Notes under the pieces: model-generated | The model's input: only the letters and a program-made list of their open reading frames with translations | The model's database searches: none | What the model was told of the DNA's origin: nothing | Translations under genes and position numbers: made by a program | Origin: Achatina immaculata | Taxonomy: Eukaryota > Mollusca > Gastropoda > Stylommatophora > Achatinidae | Length of the DNA: 64,000 nt | Assembly (NCBI GenBank): GCA_009760885.1 | Contig: CM019697.1 | Location: forward strand, 30,744,710 to 30,808,709 | Reading direction: 5' to 3' | Shown: positions 9,911-22,369 of the stretch, piece after piece | Numbering within the stretch: position 1 is the first letter of the stretch | Layout of the letters: every line of letters starts with the position of its first letter

Positions 9911-12900
9911 TCCCGTCAGTGCCACACAAAAAGCTCGGGTCTTGGTATGTCTAGGGGGTATAGTTGTAAAAGTGAATGTACAACATATTTTCACTTTAAA
10001 AGTATACATATTATGCATGAAAATAGCTGTAAATGTAAGAAGATTTCATAAATGAAGAGTTTTTTTTAGGAAAAAAAGAAGTAGTGTGATGATTTTAGCT
10101 GATAATTGTGTAGTGCGATTTCCAGATTTACTTAAATTTTCGTCCGATCTCGTCGTTTAGTGGCATTCTCACTAAAATAATGTCTGAAATAACCTTCTAA
10201 CTACTTCTCCAGTCCATTTAATAGGCCTAGATGTACTTGGGGGTACATTCAGGAACAGGTGTCGGGTCATAGGACATGTCTTTATGCCTCCGAAATCACA
10301 ATAAATATTGAAAATTTCTCAGTTAAAAACATCGATTTCGCTCAGTTGTTAGCCACGCTTTGGATTGAACTATGAAAGGTCACCAGACATGCGCAGATAA
10401 ATCGCGTACATTAAAAAGTTACAATAGTTTTACGCTGCAACGAAACAAAATCGCTATAACGAGCATGGCAGTCACTAGACTAACAGGAAGAATTCACTAA
10501 AGTGTCGATGGCAAGGAAAGAGTGTCATACAAAAACATACAGGAGAAAGAAACAGGAAAAAAGGGGGGGGGGGGGGTACAAGGGCTGTCAAGTCGAGAAA
10601 AGAGTGCGTGTAATAGGTGTTAGGGTAGAGGGTGTTTCATTTAAACAGGAAAAAAAAATCCACAGTTGCTGTATAGCAACATCATGAAATCGCTAAACAC
10701 TGTCTGATCATATGTAGCATAGCCTTGTAAGTAATGATTATAGTTATTATTATTATTATTATATTATTATTATTATTATTAGTATTAGTGACATGATCAG
10801 GAATATAGTTCAGAATGTATTGGGGGGCAGGATAGTAGAGCAAACGGCGACAAAGAAGGTATAGTTAGAGGAGCGAGGAACGGATACTCGGTACTTCAAA
10901 GACCTGATCAAAGGTAAAACCGTATCGATAGATCTGATAGATCGTGAGAGTGGTCCAGTTCTAGAGGTGCGACTTCGCGCGCACATGCAGTAGCCCAGGG
11001 GGAACAATTGACCAGTAGATCAAAGACTGAACAGAGAACGGACTAGGTCCCGAAGCAGATAACATGAAAGAGATGGTGGACTTGTTTAATTGGAGGTAAC
11101 AATTGGACAGACGGAGATGAAAGCGACTAACGTGTATAGGGGTGTGGCTAACTCTAGGACGCTAGTTGCGACTGGTTTTGGGCAACAAAGGATGACCCAA
11201 TGACCCAATGACCGATGCAGCAATTGGAAGCGTGGTCTATGTAACGGAATTTACGAATATAAAAGGATGCAGATTCAGGGAGAGAGGAGAGCAGATAGGG
11301 GTTCTGATAGAGGAGGAGGCAGAGAGAGATTTTGATAGAGGAGGACCAAAAGGTCCTAAACAAGTAGTCTAATAGAAGAACATAACAGATAGAGAAGTAG
11401 AGTTAGACTGAACCAGTGTATTAAGAGATTGTGTAGTAATTATTACATTGAAACTTCGAGCACCGAGTTTTTGTTCTATAGTAAGAAGTAAGATATCGTG
11501 AGATCTTGAGATTTCGTGCTACAATGATGAAAACAATGAACTGTATATAATCTTGCATATTATTACAAGTGATATTATCAACTATACGTCAGGATAATGC
11601 TTGTCACAATACACGATTTCTGTGAACTGTTTATGAGACTTGATCTATTGAAATGTTTGAGAATGATCGACGTGTGATTAAAGAGAAACTTCCTGAATAA
11701 TATGAGAGTATAAAGAACATATTATTGAACAACAGAATAGAAATCATAAGTGTTAAACAGAAAGCATCTTATAAGACAATAAGAACAACATATTCACTTT
11801 TTTTCTTCTTCTTCAAGTCACGTGCTGCGGGCGGAAATTTAAACCAGGACACTTTGCGAACTGTTTACTAACTGCACCGCAGCTGTGTTGTATTTATGAA
11901 ACTAACAAGAATGAACCTGGCAGTAATTGTGATTCACAATTTTTTGTTATTGTTTACACTGGGACGCATATATCAGATAGGACCTGACTCAGGACCAGCA
12001 ATTCCCAGTTTGTTGCAGTATGTCAAAACAAAACAGTGATGCTGATGCGAACAGTAACAATTTCTTTATAAAAGTGTTGATGTGTGAGACATAATCGCGG
12101 GGCAGGAAAGATGATTGTGCGCGGCTCGGAGTTTCACATTGGAGCATTTCACACCTTTCACTGACATGGTTCTAGTTAAAGATCTGAGCAAAAGTCTGAA
12201 AACAAAACAAACAAACAAACAATGATCCTGCAATAAAATAAAACCCTTTCCAGCTACAGTAACAAAATTACGCTCAGATTTTGGGACGTGAGTCGGGCCG
12301 ATAACTTTTCAGTAACCATATATAAGTTTTATGGGAACATTCGTAGTGTCTATGAATACGTGGAAGGCATTATTCATATTGGCTGTCAGTGCGGTTAGAT
12401 ATTATTCAGAAAGCGCGCGAATAAGTACGGCAAGCTTTCTTCTCGCCGTCTGTTAGACATTTCCCAAGCTTCATTCATTCCCGCCTTTATCAGCTGCAAC
12501 AGGAGAATTAAGCCTTGCCGTTGGTTATTTTTAGAACTTACTGATGCTTCTGCGGCACACCCTAGTATTTGTTTACTTTCTCTTCTTTTTTATTTTTGTT
12601 TCCCACCCTCACGTTTTCCCCTGCGTTTTTATTTATGGCACAGGCAATTTCTTTGTGTTGGATTCTCCCCCTTCTCTGACTCATTCCTATCGTATATGAA
12701 CTTTATGTCCACGGACATGCTTAAGGAGATAGTTTTTCCATAGGCAAAACGCAAGACGCAATGTTTTCTAGCACTTGAGGAAGAAAAACAGACCGGGGCT
12801 AACATGACGAAACTGTATTACCACACTCTTTATACTTGCCAAGGTGAAGTTTGAACCACATAGAATATTCTGTGAGGCAATTCCTCCTCTTAGTTTGTGA

Positions 12901-13079
12901 GAAACGCTCGTTTAACACGTACAAGCTTTAATTTATTATTTAGATCGTGATCTTTAAATCTTAAAGTTGATATTTTTAATGCGGCGTAACAGATTCTTTG
13001 ATTTTCTGCTCAGTGTTAGAAAAGATGACGACAGATGATCACAAAAGCTTTGTGTCCCGAGCACACACAAGATGGAACA
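9911..13079. other. Gene-poor stretch; G-tract, (ATT)n, and a TATA-bearing block
   Basis: Contains a poly-G run at about 10564-10576 and (ATT)n at 10743-10785. At 10800-11600 a purine-rich block carries 'gaatataaaaggatgcag' (11252-11269), which would suit an LTR or cellular promoter. I could not define LTR ends or a matching second copy. Nothing coding is recognisable from 11600 to 13079. Confidence 0.35.
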
Positions 13080-13975
13080 ATGCTTCTCAGCGAGCTACAA
13101 TACGAAATTTCTCAGTGAGCTCATTCATTCATTCATTCGCATGTCCCTTGCGGAACTTTGCCTCCCTAACAGCACTCCTGTAGGCCTCTCGGTTGTGAGC
13201 AAGATGGCCTGCTGCTGATGCATCCATCTGCAGATCATCAACGATGTCTTGCAGCCATTTTCGCCTTGGTCTTCCTCTCTCTTTTTCCCCATTATATACC
13301 CTTCCAAGGCGGTCTTCTCTAGATTATCATGACGTTTAATGTGTCCAAAATATTTAAGTTTTCTCTCTTTAATCCTCATTACCAGCCAGCCTTCTTCATT
13401 AAGTTTGCAATTTGCAATAGAAACTTCTCAATGAGCTACAATATAAAATTTCTCAGTGAGCTATAAGATGAAACTTCTCAGCAATGTGCAATAGAAACTT
13501 CTCAGTGAGCTACAGGCTAAAACTCCTCGCAATTTGCAATAGAAATTTCTCAGTGAGCTACGGGATGAAACTTCTCAATGAGCTACTGGATGAAACTTCT
13601 CAGTGAGCTACTGGATGAAACTTCTCCGCCATTTGCAATAGAAATTTCTCAGTGAGCTACAGGATGATACTTCTCAGTCAGCTGCAGTATGAAACTTCCC
13701 AGTTATTTGCAATATAAATGTCTCAATGAGCTACAGTACAAAATTTATCAGCAAGTTGCAATAGAAACTTCCCAGCAAGCTACAGTATAAAACTTTTCAG
13801 CAAACTACAGTTTAACACTTCTCACCAAACTACAGTATAAAACTTCTCAGTAAGCTACAGTATAAAACTTCTCAGCAAGCTACAGTATAAAACTTCTCAG
13901 CAAACTACAGTATAAAACTTCTCAGCAAGCTACAGTATGAAACTTCTAAGCAAGCTACAGTACAAAACAATATGA
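13080..13975. repeat. Diverged minisatellite of about 25-27 bp, interrupted by a LINE
   Basis: Roughly 20 copies of 'gaaacttctcagtgagctac' variants. The right end (13790-13975) is the most homogeneous ('acagtataaaacttctcag'). LINE A has inserted after the first copies (13122-13403). Confidence 0.85.
13122..13403 (-). mobile_element. LINE family A, 3' end inserted in the minisatellite
   Basis: The minus strand encodes 'RIKERKLKYFGHIKRHDNLE' and, after a frame break, the family's terminal 'EAKFRKGHANE'-like end, with an (ATTC)n tail at 13122-13138. It matches 50.9-51.2 kb closely. Minisatellite units lie on both sides, so the array is older than this insertion. I see no clear target-site duplication. 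Confidence 0.85.
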
Positions 13976-14070
13976 CAAGATTTCAGTGATCTTCACCACC
14001 ATGGTGACCTCACTGATCCTTGTCGCACTGGTCAGACTGTCATGACAGCATGGTACTATGAAACACAGTG

Positions 14071-15127
14071 TATAAAATAGAAAAAGTAGGAGCAGCTTTA
14101 TTACTTAACGATTACAAAGTTGTGACGTTTCAGAGTGAGCCTTAATCATAAAAAAAAACATACAGGACGAAGAAATAGAGAGAGAGGAGATAAAGTATAG
14201 ATTCACATGAATTAAAAAAATTTTTTTTAAGAGTACTTAGCTGTAAATTGTAAGGTGTGACTTGTCCGGCGGTGTGTGTCAGGAATGGATTTAGTAGAAC
14301 CTGGAGACTGTTTAAATAGAGACCTGTGACATGTGGTCAGTTGGTTGTAATTGGGGGTGGTGGATGGGGAACCAGGGAGGGGATAGAGAGTGATACAATA
14401 TTGACCTAGCTAGGAGAAGTTGAAACAGATGATTGGGGAAGAGGGGTTGCAGAGTGATGCTGTGAGGAAGTTTGAAAAGTAAGAAGGGGTGGACTTAGTG
14501 GAGAGGTACTATAATGATTGAAGAGAATGTTACGTGTAGCTAAACAACGAGTTTAACCCATGTGGTTCCAGCGTCTCATAATTTTGAATGCAGCGGTTCT
14601 CAAGCGCCAGGCGGCTTGTGTCATCTGTGTGACATTGTTTGTTGACTGTTACCAGAAAATCAGATTTGCCTCTGTGGTTGGGGCCTTTGAAATGATTTGG
14701 GACTGGTTTCGAAGCATGCTGGGCTATGTCGTACAGATGTTTTTGCATGCGGTCCCCAAATCTGAGGCCAGTCTCACCAATATATGTTATCCTGCATCTT
14801 TTGCAAACGATGACATACATCACATTACGGGACTCGCATGTGAATCCCTCATGAAGAGTGAGGATAGTTTTGGGAAAGGTGATTGTTTTCGTTTCCCAGT
14901 CTACCGGCAGGTGACGCAGCGGGGGCGGTTACATTTTCTGGTGCCAACATATGTAAGGCTCTGCTTCAAGTGGTTGTGGACGAGGATGTCCTTAAGGTTT
15001 GGCTCACGTTTGTATGCCAATAGGGGTGGATTAGAGAAAATGTCGCGAGTGTCGGAGTCGAGTTGGATTATCGGCAGATGACGATAAAGAATTTTCTTAA
15101 CTTACTTATACACTAATTATAGTGTGT
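14071..15127 (-). mobile_element. Penelope-like element, truncated, with perfect 14-bp TSD
   Basis: Flanked by tatgaaacacagtg at 14057-14070 and again at 15128-15141, a perfect 14-bp target-site duplication. The insert is 1,057 bp on the minus strand. It has the 3' noncoding part (14071-14530, with 'gacgtttcagagtgagcc') and the GIY-YIG endonuclease region. The reverse transcriptase has been lost by 5' truncation. Confidence 0.9.
14530..15085 (-). pseudogene. Penelope GIY-YIG endonuclease domain (broken)
   Basis: The connector region reads 'PPLLAYKREPNLKDILVHNH', then 'GTRKCNRPRCVTC', a cysteine cluster typical of the Penelope linker. A stop and frame breaks follow. The nuclease core then reads 'MYVIVCKRCRITYIGETGLR' from about 14820, continuing 'FGDRMQKHLYDIAQHASKPV' and ending 'ETLEPHGLN'. 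'YVI' with 'YIGETG' is the GIY-YIG signature, and the arginine of 'GDRM' and the downstream 'ENRCIQ' fit the catalytic fold. The domain nicks target DNA for Penelope-type priming. The intact stretch of 97 codons is only the C-terminal part, so the copy is inactive. Confidence 0.85.
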
Positions 15128-15162
15128 TATGAAACACAGTGACCAGGAAGGCAGTGTATTGG

Positions 15163-15320
15163 TGGGCTGTATTCACTATCTTTATGTCATATGGGCTGTA
15201 TTCACTATCTTTTTGTCATATGGGCTGTATTCACTATCTTTATGTCATATGGGATGTATTCACTATCTTTTTGTCATATGGGCTGTATTCACTATCTTTA
15301 TGTCATATGGGATGTATTCA
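15163..15320. repeat. 29-bp minisatellite, about 5.4 copies
   Basis: The unit contains 'gggctgtattcactatcttt' and 'tgtcatat'. The copies are almost identical. Because 29 is not a multiple of 3 and the unit lacks stops, all three plus frames stay open, which makes spurious overlapping ORFs. Confidence 0.92.
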
Positions 15321-15689
15321 ACTTTCCATCTTTTTCAGTTGTTCTCTTCTTTACATGTTTGATTGTTTCCATTGTCAGTTACAGCTGTTCTTTTGCTTCT
15401 TCTTTTCTGTTAATCAATTATGGTCTATTTTTCTACATTCTGGGTCTTCAGTTTTCTCTCACTCTCTCTCCCTTTCTATCTTTCACATGCAAACACAGAT
15501 ACATTGTTCACTTTTCTCATAGTGAAAAGCTCAGCGATTTTTCTCTTACTCTGTATGTACGATCTGTTCTATATGATTGATCCATGTGGTCTTCATATAT
15601 GTAAAATATATGGAAGATCTCTGAATTTTGTGACTGCAATAATGAAGAAGTCACCCTGTCCATTTTGCTTCTAAGTGAGTGATCACAAT
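15321..15689. other. T-rich sequence, no gene
   Basis: Pyrimidine-rich with no similarity I recognise. The ORFs here are extensions of the repeat frames. Confidence 0.5.
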
Positions 15690-16345
15690 TAATGCTGTAT
15701 ACTATCTTCTTTTTTTATTGCTGATGAGACAGGTTGTTGTGTGTTCATCTTCCTTGTCTCTCCATTAGTCTTGAATTCTTTCCATTGCCTAGAGAGCATT
15801 TTCCTTAGACATTTGTTTTCAAATGAATCTAATTTGTTTTCTATTTCTTTAATTGCTTTCCAGGTTTTGCATCCAGAGATAAGGGTGGATATTACATTTG
15901 AGTTGAATAATCTTAACTTTGTGCCTCTAACTTTTGATTGCCATATTTTCTCAAGATTTTTAATGGCCATTGCTGCCTTTGAATTCTAACTTCACTTCTA
16001 GTGTCACCATCCTAGTCTATATATATATATATATATATAGCTGCTGAGGTATCCAATAGCCTTTATCTGTGGTCTATGCTCCCAAGGGAGTGAAAGGCGA
16101 TGATGATGATGATGATGTATCCAAACTGGTTTACTTCTTCAACATCTGTTCCTTCTATTTTTCTTTCCTGAGTAATGGGAAATTTCTTTTTTTGGGGGGG
16201 GGGGGAATCCTTATTAAGTCCTATTTTACTAGCCAGTGAAGGCAGGGTACCTGTGTTTTCTTGCATGGAATTGTCACTGATTAGAACTTTGTCATCTGCA
16301 AAATCAAGATCCTCTAGTTGAGTCCCACGTATCCAATCAATGCCT
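15690..16345 (-). mobile_element. LINE family B-like, internal fragment lacking its 3' end
   Basis: The minus strand reads 'LEDLDFADDKVLIS' (FADD catalytic motif, about 16280-16325), then 'VEEVNQFGY', 'LRLFNSNVISTLISGCKTWK', 'IENKLDSFENKCLRKML' and stops at 'PVSSAIKKEDS'. The normal family B 3' terminus is missing, so a later deletion or rearrangement removed it. A (TA)n tract (16018-16039) and a 60-bp insertion interrupt it. Confidence 0.75.
16057..16116 (+). mobile_element. 60-bp LINE tail insertion with (GAT)n and 8-bp TSD
   Basis: 'gtatccaa' occurs at 16049-16056 and 16117-16124, directly flanking a 60-bp insert that ends in (GAT)n. Removing insert and one repeat restores the LINE B reading 'VNQF-YL'. 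It looks like an extremely 5'-truncated LINE with a GAT-type tail. Confidence 0.75.
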
Positions 16346-17801
16346 TTGTTGTTGTTGTTGTTGTTGTTGTTACCTCAGCAGCACTTCTTCATTATGAAGT
16401 CCACGGCAGTTCCAAAAAAGCAAGGGAGATAATCATTGTTTCCTCTAAGCAGAAAAAAAAATCATACCGCGCACAAAATTTGTGGAGCCGCGCAAAAAGA
16501 AAAATGAAACTGCTACTTTTATTTTCCAGTTTCCATATGTTACTCTGTACTATAATTGCGATCAAGAAAGATACAGTGATGGTACATGTTTGTTTTTTTT
16601 TTCCTTTTCACTGTTTCCTTCTTGTTGAGAAATGACTTTTGGATCGGATGTTTCAGCTGGACTTTTATCGCTTAGTTTCGGTAGCACTGTAGCAGAATCA
16701 TGACCAAGGCAAGTGGATATACAGAGAATAGAGGGTCATTAAAATAAACGGGCAGAGAAATTTTCCCCGGGGTGTGGGAAAGGAGAATGCCCATTGAGCT
16801 GATCAGGTATGCAGACTGATCTTGATAAGTAATACCAAACGTTGTGACCACCAACATTAGAGGCATCCTTTGTTATTTTTTTTAATAGCAGTAGATTTAC
16901 TATCGCTGTGGAAACGTGCAAAATTGTGTGAGACTCAAATATGTATTTTTGTAGTGTTCAAACTGGTACTGACAAACTGGTACTGTGGCCTATACTTTTC
17001 AGGCATAAATTTGAGTGGCTTGAGGTTTTAATGAGAATGTCACCTTTGAAAGTAACTCTGTTCTAAGCCATAATTAGATGGCCAGACAGCAAAGTAAGGG
17101 AATGGGATATTACAAGTGGGTCTGTCCTGCTATCACCCTAATTTAATCTTCTGTTGTTTGGTAAACTGAAGTTGTTTTTTTAACAGTCTCTGTAAATTAT
17201 TCTTGATAGGACAAACCAAACTTCAGACAACCAGGACATCCAGAATTTCTTTGTTCAAGAGCTTTCTTATTCTAGAAGGGTATTTCAGGAGAGAGGGTGC
17301 AATTGGGATGAGAGTATCAGCTGAGTTCAAAGTTCAAATGGGCTGTCAGATTTGCAGTAGAGATGGTGGCAGACAAGAATGGAAGTAGAATTTAGAGTCT
17401 AAGTTCACACTGTGTTGCACACCAACTTCTGGAGGTGATTATTCCATAGCATACCATTCATGCTGTTGGAACCATAATATTCTGTTGAATTTTTACAGGC
17501 TCAACATATGGTGGGATTATGTTTCAATGAACCCATAATAAGTCAAATATGATAGGATAAAGAACTATGTAAATAAATAACTACTGTCACTGAATAGGTA
17601 AACCAAGAAATCATCATTGTAATGAACTAAATACCAGTAACTGAAAAGTACAGCAGATTTATCCTGTTATTAAATATACAGGCCTTTATAATGAGTGAGT
17701 GTGTGTGTGTGTAATATTTTATATAAGTTACTACGCACATCATTTTTCTTTTGCACACAAGCTGAACATTTTGCACACAGACTGCAAACCCGTAGAGGGA
17801 A
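16346..17801. other. (GTT)n at 16347-16370, otherwise nothing recognised
   Basis: No coding or repeat signal beyond the trinucleotide run. Confidence 0.5.
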
Positions 17802-18322
17802 CATTGGAGATAGTATGCATCCTTGTTTCACACCTATTTTTATCTGGAACCATTCACTCATTCCCCCTTCTGTTCTGCCTGCACAAACACAGCCATCATG
17901 CAAATTTTTAATGATGTTGACGATTTTAGATGATATTTCATATAGTCTTAAAATGCTCCGCAATGAATCTCTGTGTATGGTATCAGATGCCTTTTTAAAG
18001 TCCATTAAAGTTCAAGATTAATGGGTTTTTACTTATCAGTGATTTTTTCAAGTATTATTCTTAGAGTAAAGATTTGATCAAGACAGCTTCTCCCTTCTCA
18101 AAATCCTGCTTGTTCTTCTCACATTGTAATATCAACCACATACCTTTGATTCTATTCAAAATGTTGTTCTGGTCAAAACATTGTTGAGAGAGGCTAAATT
18201 AGCAGGCTTAAGATCCTTTGATGGGGTTGAAAGACTTGCCAAAATCAGAAAAAACATGGTGAACTACAATGTGAGCCTTATGTGATGTTCAATGATAAGG
18301 GAAGGATGCAAGATTTAAGATA
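17802..18322. mobile_element. LINE with 5' inversion (twin-primed), family B type
   Basis: Left part (17802-18176, minus strand) encodes reverse transcriptase: 'EEQAGF.EGRSCLDQIFTLR', 'MDFKKASDTIHRDSLRSILR' and 'KIGVKQGCILSPM'. Right part (18177-18322, plus strand) is the family B 3' end: 'cattgttgagagaggc', 'gatcctttgatgg', 'gagccttatgtgatg'. Opposite orientation of the 5' and 3' parts of one LINE, joined directly, is the signature of twin priming. Confidence 0.7.
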
Positions 18323-20052
18323 CTTTATTCCTCTAAGTGAAGACTGGCATTAAATTTTGATTACGATGCCATTCTCCATTTTAACTTTAGCTAATTAGGT
18401 ATGAAAGACCATCATCAGTGCACTCTGGACACATCCATAGCTGCTCCATTCTCTTCTTCCTTATCTTCTTCAGAGCACAGGTAATTTATTATATCAGTTC
18501 TTTGTTGGTTGGCCGTCCCCAAACTTCAACACCGACTCCTTATTTTTGACAATGACGCTGATACGCAGTTGTCAGTGAGTTTTTCATTTTAATTCTTTTC
18601 TTTTAACATTCTCTCATTGTTCTTGTTTCTAGAGGGCAAGAAGTGTCTTGTCATGATAGTAAGTATCTCTTCTGTGAGGATTATATCTTTATATTTTTAT
18701 GTACTACTTACTCTGCTAGTGCCTGACAAACAAAACATGTGGGAATATAGGAACCAAGGCGCGGAAGTCAGAATCGACTTTGGGTTTTACATGACTCACA
18801 GGTACGGAAGGAGTTAAACCAGTTTTTCCATATTAGTGATTATGTCCTATAAGTTGATACTTGGTGTTTTGCATTTGACAGATTTTATGAAAATTTAAAA
18901 TTTTTAAAAATTACTGATGTGTTTTTGCTTGTGTCAATTCATAAACTAGAAATTACACTGAAAAAATACTCTGTAAATTAAAAAAAAAAATAGGAAACAA
19001 AAGCATTAAGATAAGTTAACAGTGTGATTGCTTTTGGTTGCTTTTTTTATTTGGCACTGCAATCAATATTAATTATTTAGCATATATTACTACTATGCAA
19101 CAAAAAATGCTTGGAAAACAAAAAAAGCACGTGTGCTTTAAACATTAATACACAAACAGTTCAGAGTAAATTAAAGCATGATTTTTTTTGTAAGCCTTGT
19201 GTGTCACTTCTGAAATGTCAGAAAAGTATCTCTGATATAAATTTATACAAATTTCTTGTAAAATTCTAAAGATATTTTCCCTGTGAAAAAAAAAAATGGA
19301 TGCAATGTGAAAAATAAAATAAAGACGACTTTTGTAGAGTTTGTTTTTCTCCAAATTTCAAAACAACTGCCTGTAGCAGATCTGGCACTTCAGTAATCAA
19401 AACTGGAGGAAAAATTTTGAAATGTTAAAAATAGTTTTGTTAGTGCAGTGCTATAACAAACATATACAAGCATTATGGAATGCAGTCTAACTACAGGTCA
19501 TGGAAAAGTGAATGAAAGGGAAAAAAAGGAAAATTCATCAATGAAAACTCAATGAAATTCCATGAAGAATGAGTTTTTTATCTTTATATCATGGTTTATC
19601 TAATATTATGAGTGTTTACATTGTTTCATCTTGAACTGTATACCATCTCAAAATATTTCTTTATAATGAAGGTCAGTCTTTACTTATACTGATAACAATT
19701 TACCCGCAAAGGACTTTTCTTCAATATTGTCCTAAAGGAAATTGACAACTGTCTATTATGAGTAATAAGTTAAACATATTCATAACAAACTTTACTCTGA
19801 AATAAATCATTTTGCCAGAATAAAAATTAAAAGATGCAAAAACATACATATAATAGCTGACAAACTCCACATGATTCAAATATATACAGATACTTATCTG
19901 AGCAAATGTTGCTTTTATAATGCCACTAATGCTATCCCATTGAACACAAATGGTTGTTAAAATTTTTAGGCCTCTTGTGGATTGACATAACTTTAAAACC
20001 ATTTATTTGCACCATGCTATTCATAAGAGATGATAGATTAACAGGAAGCTCC
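18323..20052. other. AT-rich, no gene recognised
   Basis: Possibly intergenic or the far 3' end of the minus-strand ZCCHC24 transcript. No repeat family recognised. Confidence 0.35.
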
Positions 20053-20061
20053 ATTATAATA

Positions 20062-20637
20062 TTCATTCATTCATTCATTTGCATGTCCCTTGCGGAACTT
20101 TGCCTCCCAAACAGCACTCCTGTAGGCCTCTCGGTTGTGAGCATAATGGCCTGCTGCTGCTGCATCAATTTCCAGATCGTCAACGATGTCTTGCAGCCAT
20201 CTTCGTCTTGGTCTTCCTCTTTTTCTTTTTCCCATTATGTATCTTTCCAATACGGTCTTCTCTAAATTATCATGACATTTAATGTGTCCAAAATATTTAA
20301 GTTTTCTCTCTTTAATCCTCTTCACTAGCCAGCCCTCTTCAATATTAAGCTCTTGTAGTATAGATATATTTGTTCTTTTTTGTGTCCACGATATTTGGAG
20401 AACTCTTCTGTAGCATTTACATTCAAAGGCATTTATGTGTTTCTCAGCTGTTTTGTTAAGTGTCCAGGTCTCACAGGCATATGTTGCTATGGGAAAGATG
20501 CATGCCCTTAAAAATCTTATTTTTATGGTTCTGTCTGCTCCTCTTCACAGATTCTTTATTTGTTTTACTTTCTGAAGAGCGATAGATGTCCTCCTTTTAA
20601 TTTCCCTCATTGTATCTCCATTATTAGTTAGTAGCGA
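20062..20637 (-). mobile_element. LINE family A, 5'-truncated, perfect 9-bp TSD
   Basis: Target-site duplication attataata at 20053-20061 and 20638-20646. The 576-bp insert has an (ATTC)n tail on its left. The minus strand encodes 'NNGDTMREIKRRTSIALQKV', 'YACETWTLNKTAEKHINAFE', 'KYFGHIKCHDNLEKTVLERY' and 'GRPRRRWLQDIVDDLEI', ending 'EAKFRKGHANE'. It is the closest relative of the 50.0-kb copy. Confidence 0.93.
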
Positions 20638-21133
20638 ATTATAATAATTACACGCTAGTTATAAGCTGTAAATCACTAGCAACATTTAATAAATATGGCA
20701 TTCATTTAGGTGATCTATGTTAATTCCATAAAATTTTAAAAACTAACTTCTTTGATCATTATCAGACACTGACTTGTACAAAGCTAAAACTAGCAAAATT
20801 ATGATGGTGATGAAAAATAAGAAAACATTCAAAAATTTCTTATTATTCTTGTGAAACATAAGACTTAAGCTATAAAATCTTTAATAATTAAAAAAAAACA
20901 CTAACAGATGGAAAAAAAACAAAGAACTAACACTTTTGTTCTTCCAAAAATGTGAAAACATAAATACAAGCACCTGCAACTCAAACTAGTTAGATGGAAC
21001 TTAACTATAAATCTGGTAATTGTATTACAACTTTTTTTTCTTTAATGTGATTCAAATAATAAAACCCCAGGATAAGAGGGTACATGAGAATGATATGACT
21101 TTGTGAAAAGAAAATATTATTACATCATCTTCT

Positions 21134-21200
21134 ATCTTATATCCTTCTTGTGCTGTTAAACGTCACATAGGGCTCGCAAGGAAGTTCACCAATTTATGTT
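21134..21200 (-). mobile_element. LINE family B 3' terminus, very short
   Basis: Reads 'cttatatccttcttgtgctg' then 'aaacgtcacatagggctcgc', the reverse complement of the family B end. No clear target-site duplication. Confidence 0.75.
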
Positions 21201-22369
21201 ACACTTAATACTGATTTGGTAAAAGTGCTAAACAAAATGAAATTCTAAAAATTTGGGATATCTTTTGGCTCATACTAAAATATATCCCATATTATTGTGT
21301 ATTTGCTCAGAGTAACATTTTCCTCTTCAGAGTTTCACAGAGCGAAAAAAGACAGTGCAGTACGTCTTCATTTTTCTTCAAAATAAAACTTTGAGACAGC
21401 TAAAATTCAAAATATCACAACAGTTATGGTGACAATGACAAAGTTTTTTCTTGTAGAAAAGTTGACAATAAATTCCTGAATTGCATATCTTGTGGTAGTG
21501 AAGACAAAAAAACTTAAAATTTGCTGTTTCAGCAAAAAATAGATTAATTTTATTGACTACAGGGCTTCCTTGATTCGTAGAAAGTTATTTTACAAATTCC
21601 TGCAATGAAAGAAAGAGTTTTTAAAAAAAACCACATACACAGATGCACATATGTGTATGCATACACTCACATTTTCAAAATTTCCAAAATGTCTACATGA
21701 AGCATAATTGTACAACTTCATTAAATAAACATAAATGTGTTAGTAAACCAAGATTTATATTTTGCAAAGGTTACAGTTTAAAATATTTGCTAAAAGTCAG
21801 ATGCAAAATTCCTGCATAGTTAAAACTGCTAAATATAGGCAAGGCTAATGTAATTAAGTATTTGCAGCCCAAAGTGTTTTCTTAAACTACAGAGTGCAAT
21901 GTTTACACAATTTACAGTGCAAAATTTTTGCAAAAAAAAAAAAAAAACTTGAATTATAATGAAAAGGATTTGATTAACACTGTCTGCACAAATGCAAAAA
22001 TATAGTTTTGCAGAGATCACAATTAATGTGTGGACATATAAAATAAAGCATTTGCATAGATATCAGTGTAAAATATGGCAAAAGTTACAAAGAAACAATA
22101 CAAATGCATGGGTTAAATGCATTGATAAGAGATTTTGGTAATAATATTTTGGGCAGTCTTTGGTTTAGATGCAGATGAAGTAAGAAATAAAGGACTATAA
22201 GGCACAAGACTTGTAGGAAAATCTGCATAGTTTCTTTCAAAGCATTTTCAGTTACTTTGACAATATGAAAATTAGTTGGTCAAAGAAATCTCTGACTGCC
22301 TAGTATTGATGCAAGTTGCTAGTTATTGTGCAGGTTTATCAAATACAAAATGTCATAAATCATTTGGGA

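Noticed and set aside
14560..15081. 173-codon plus-strand ORF
   Set aside because: It is antisense to the Penelope endonuclease region on the minus strand, which carries the recognisable motifs.
14057..15141. Hammerhead ribozyme, known from some Penelope terminal repeats
   Set aside because: I looked for the CTGATGA and GAAA cores in the ends of the 9.7, 14.1 and 54.4-kb elements and did not find them in the right arrangement.
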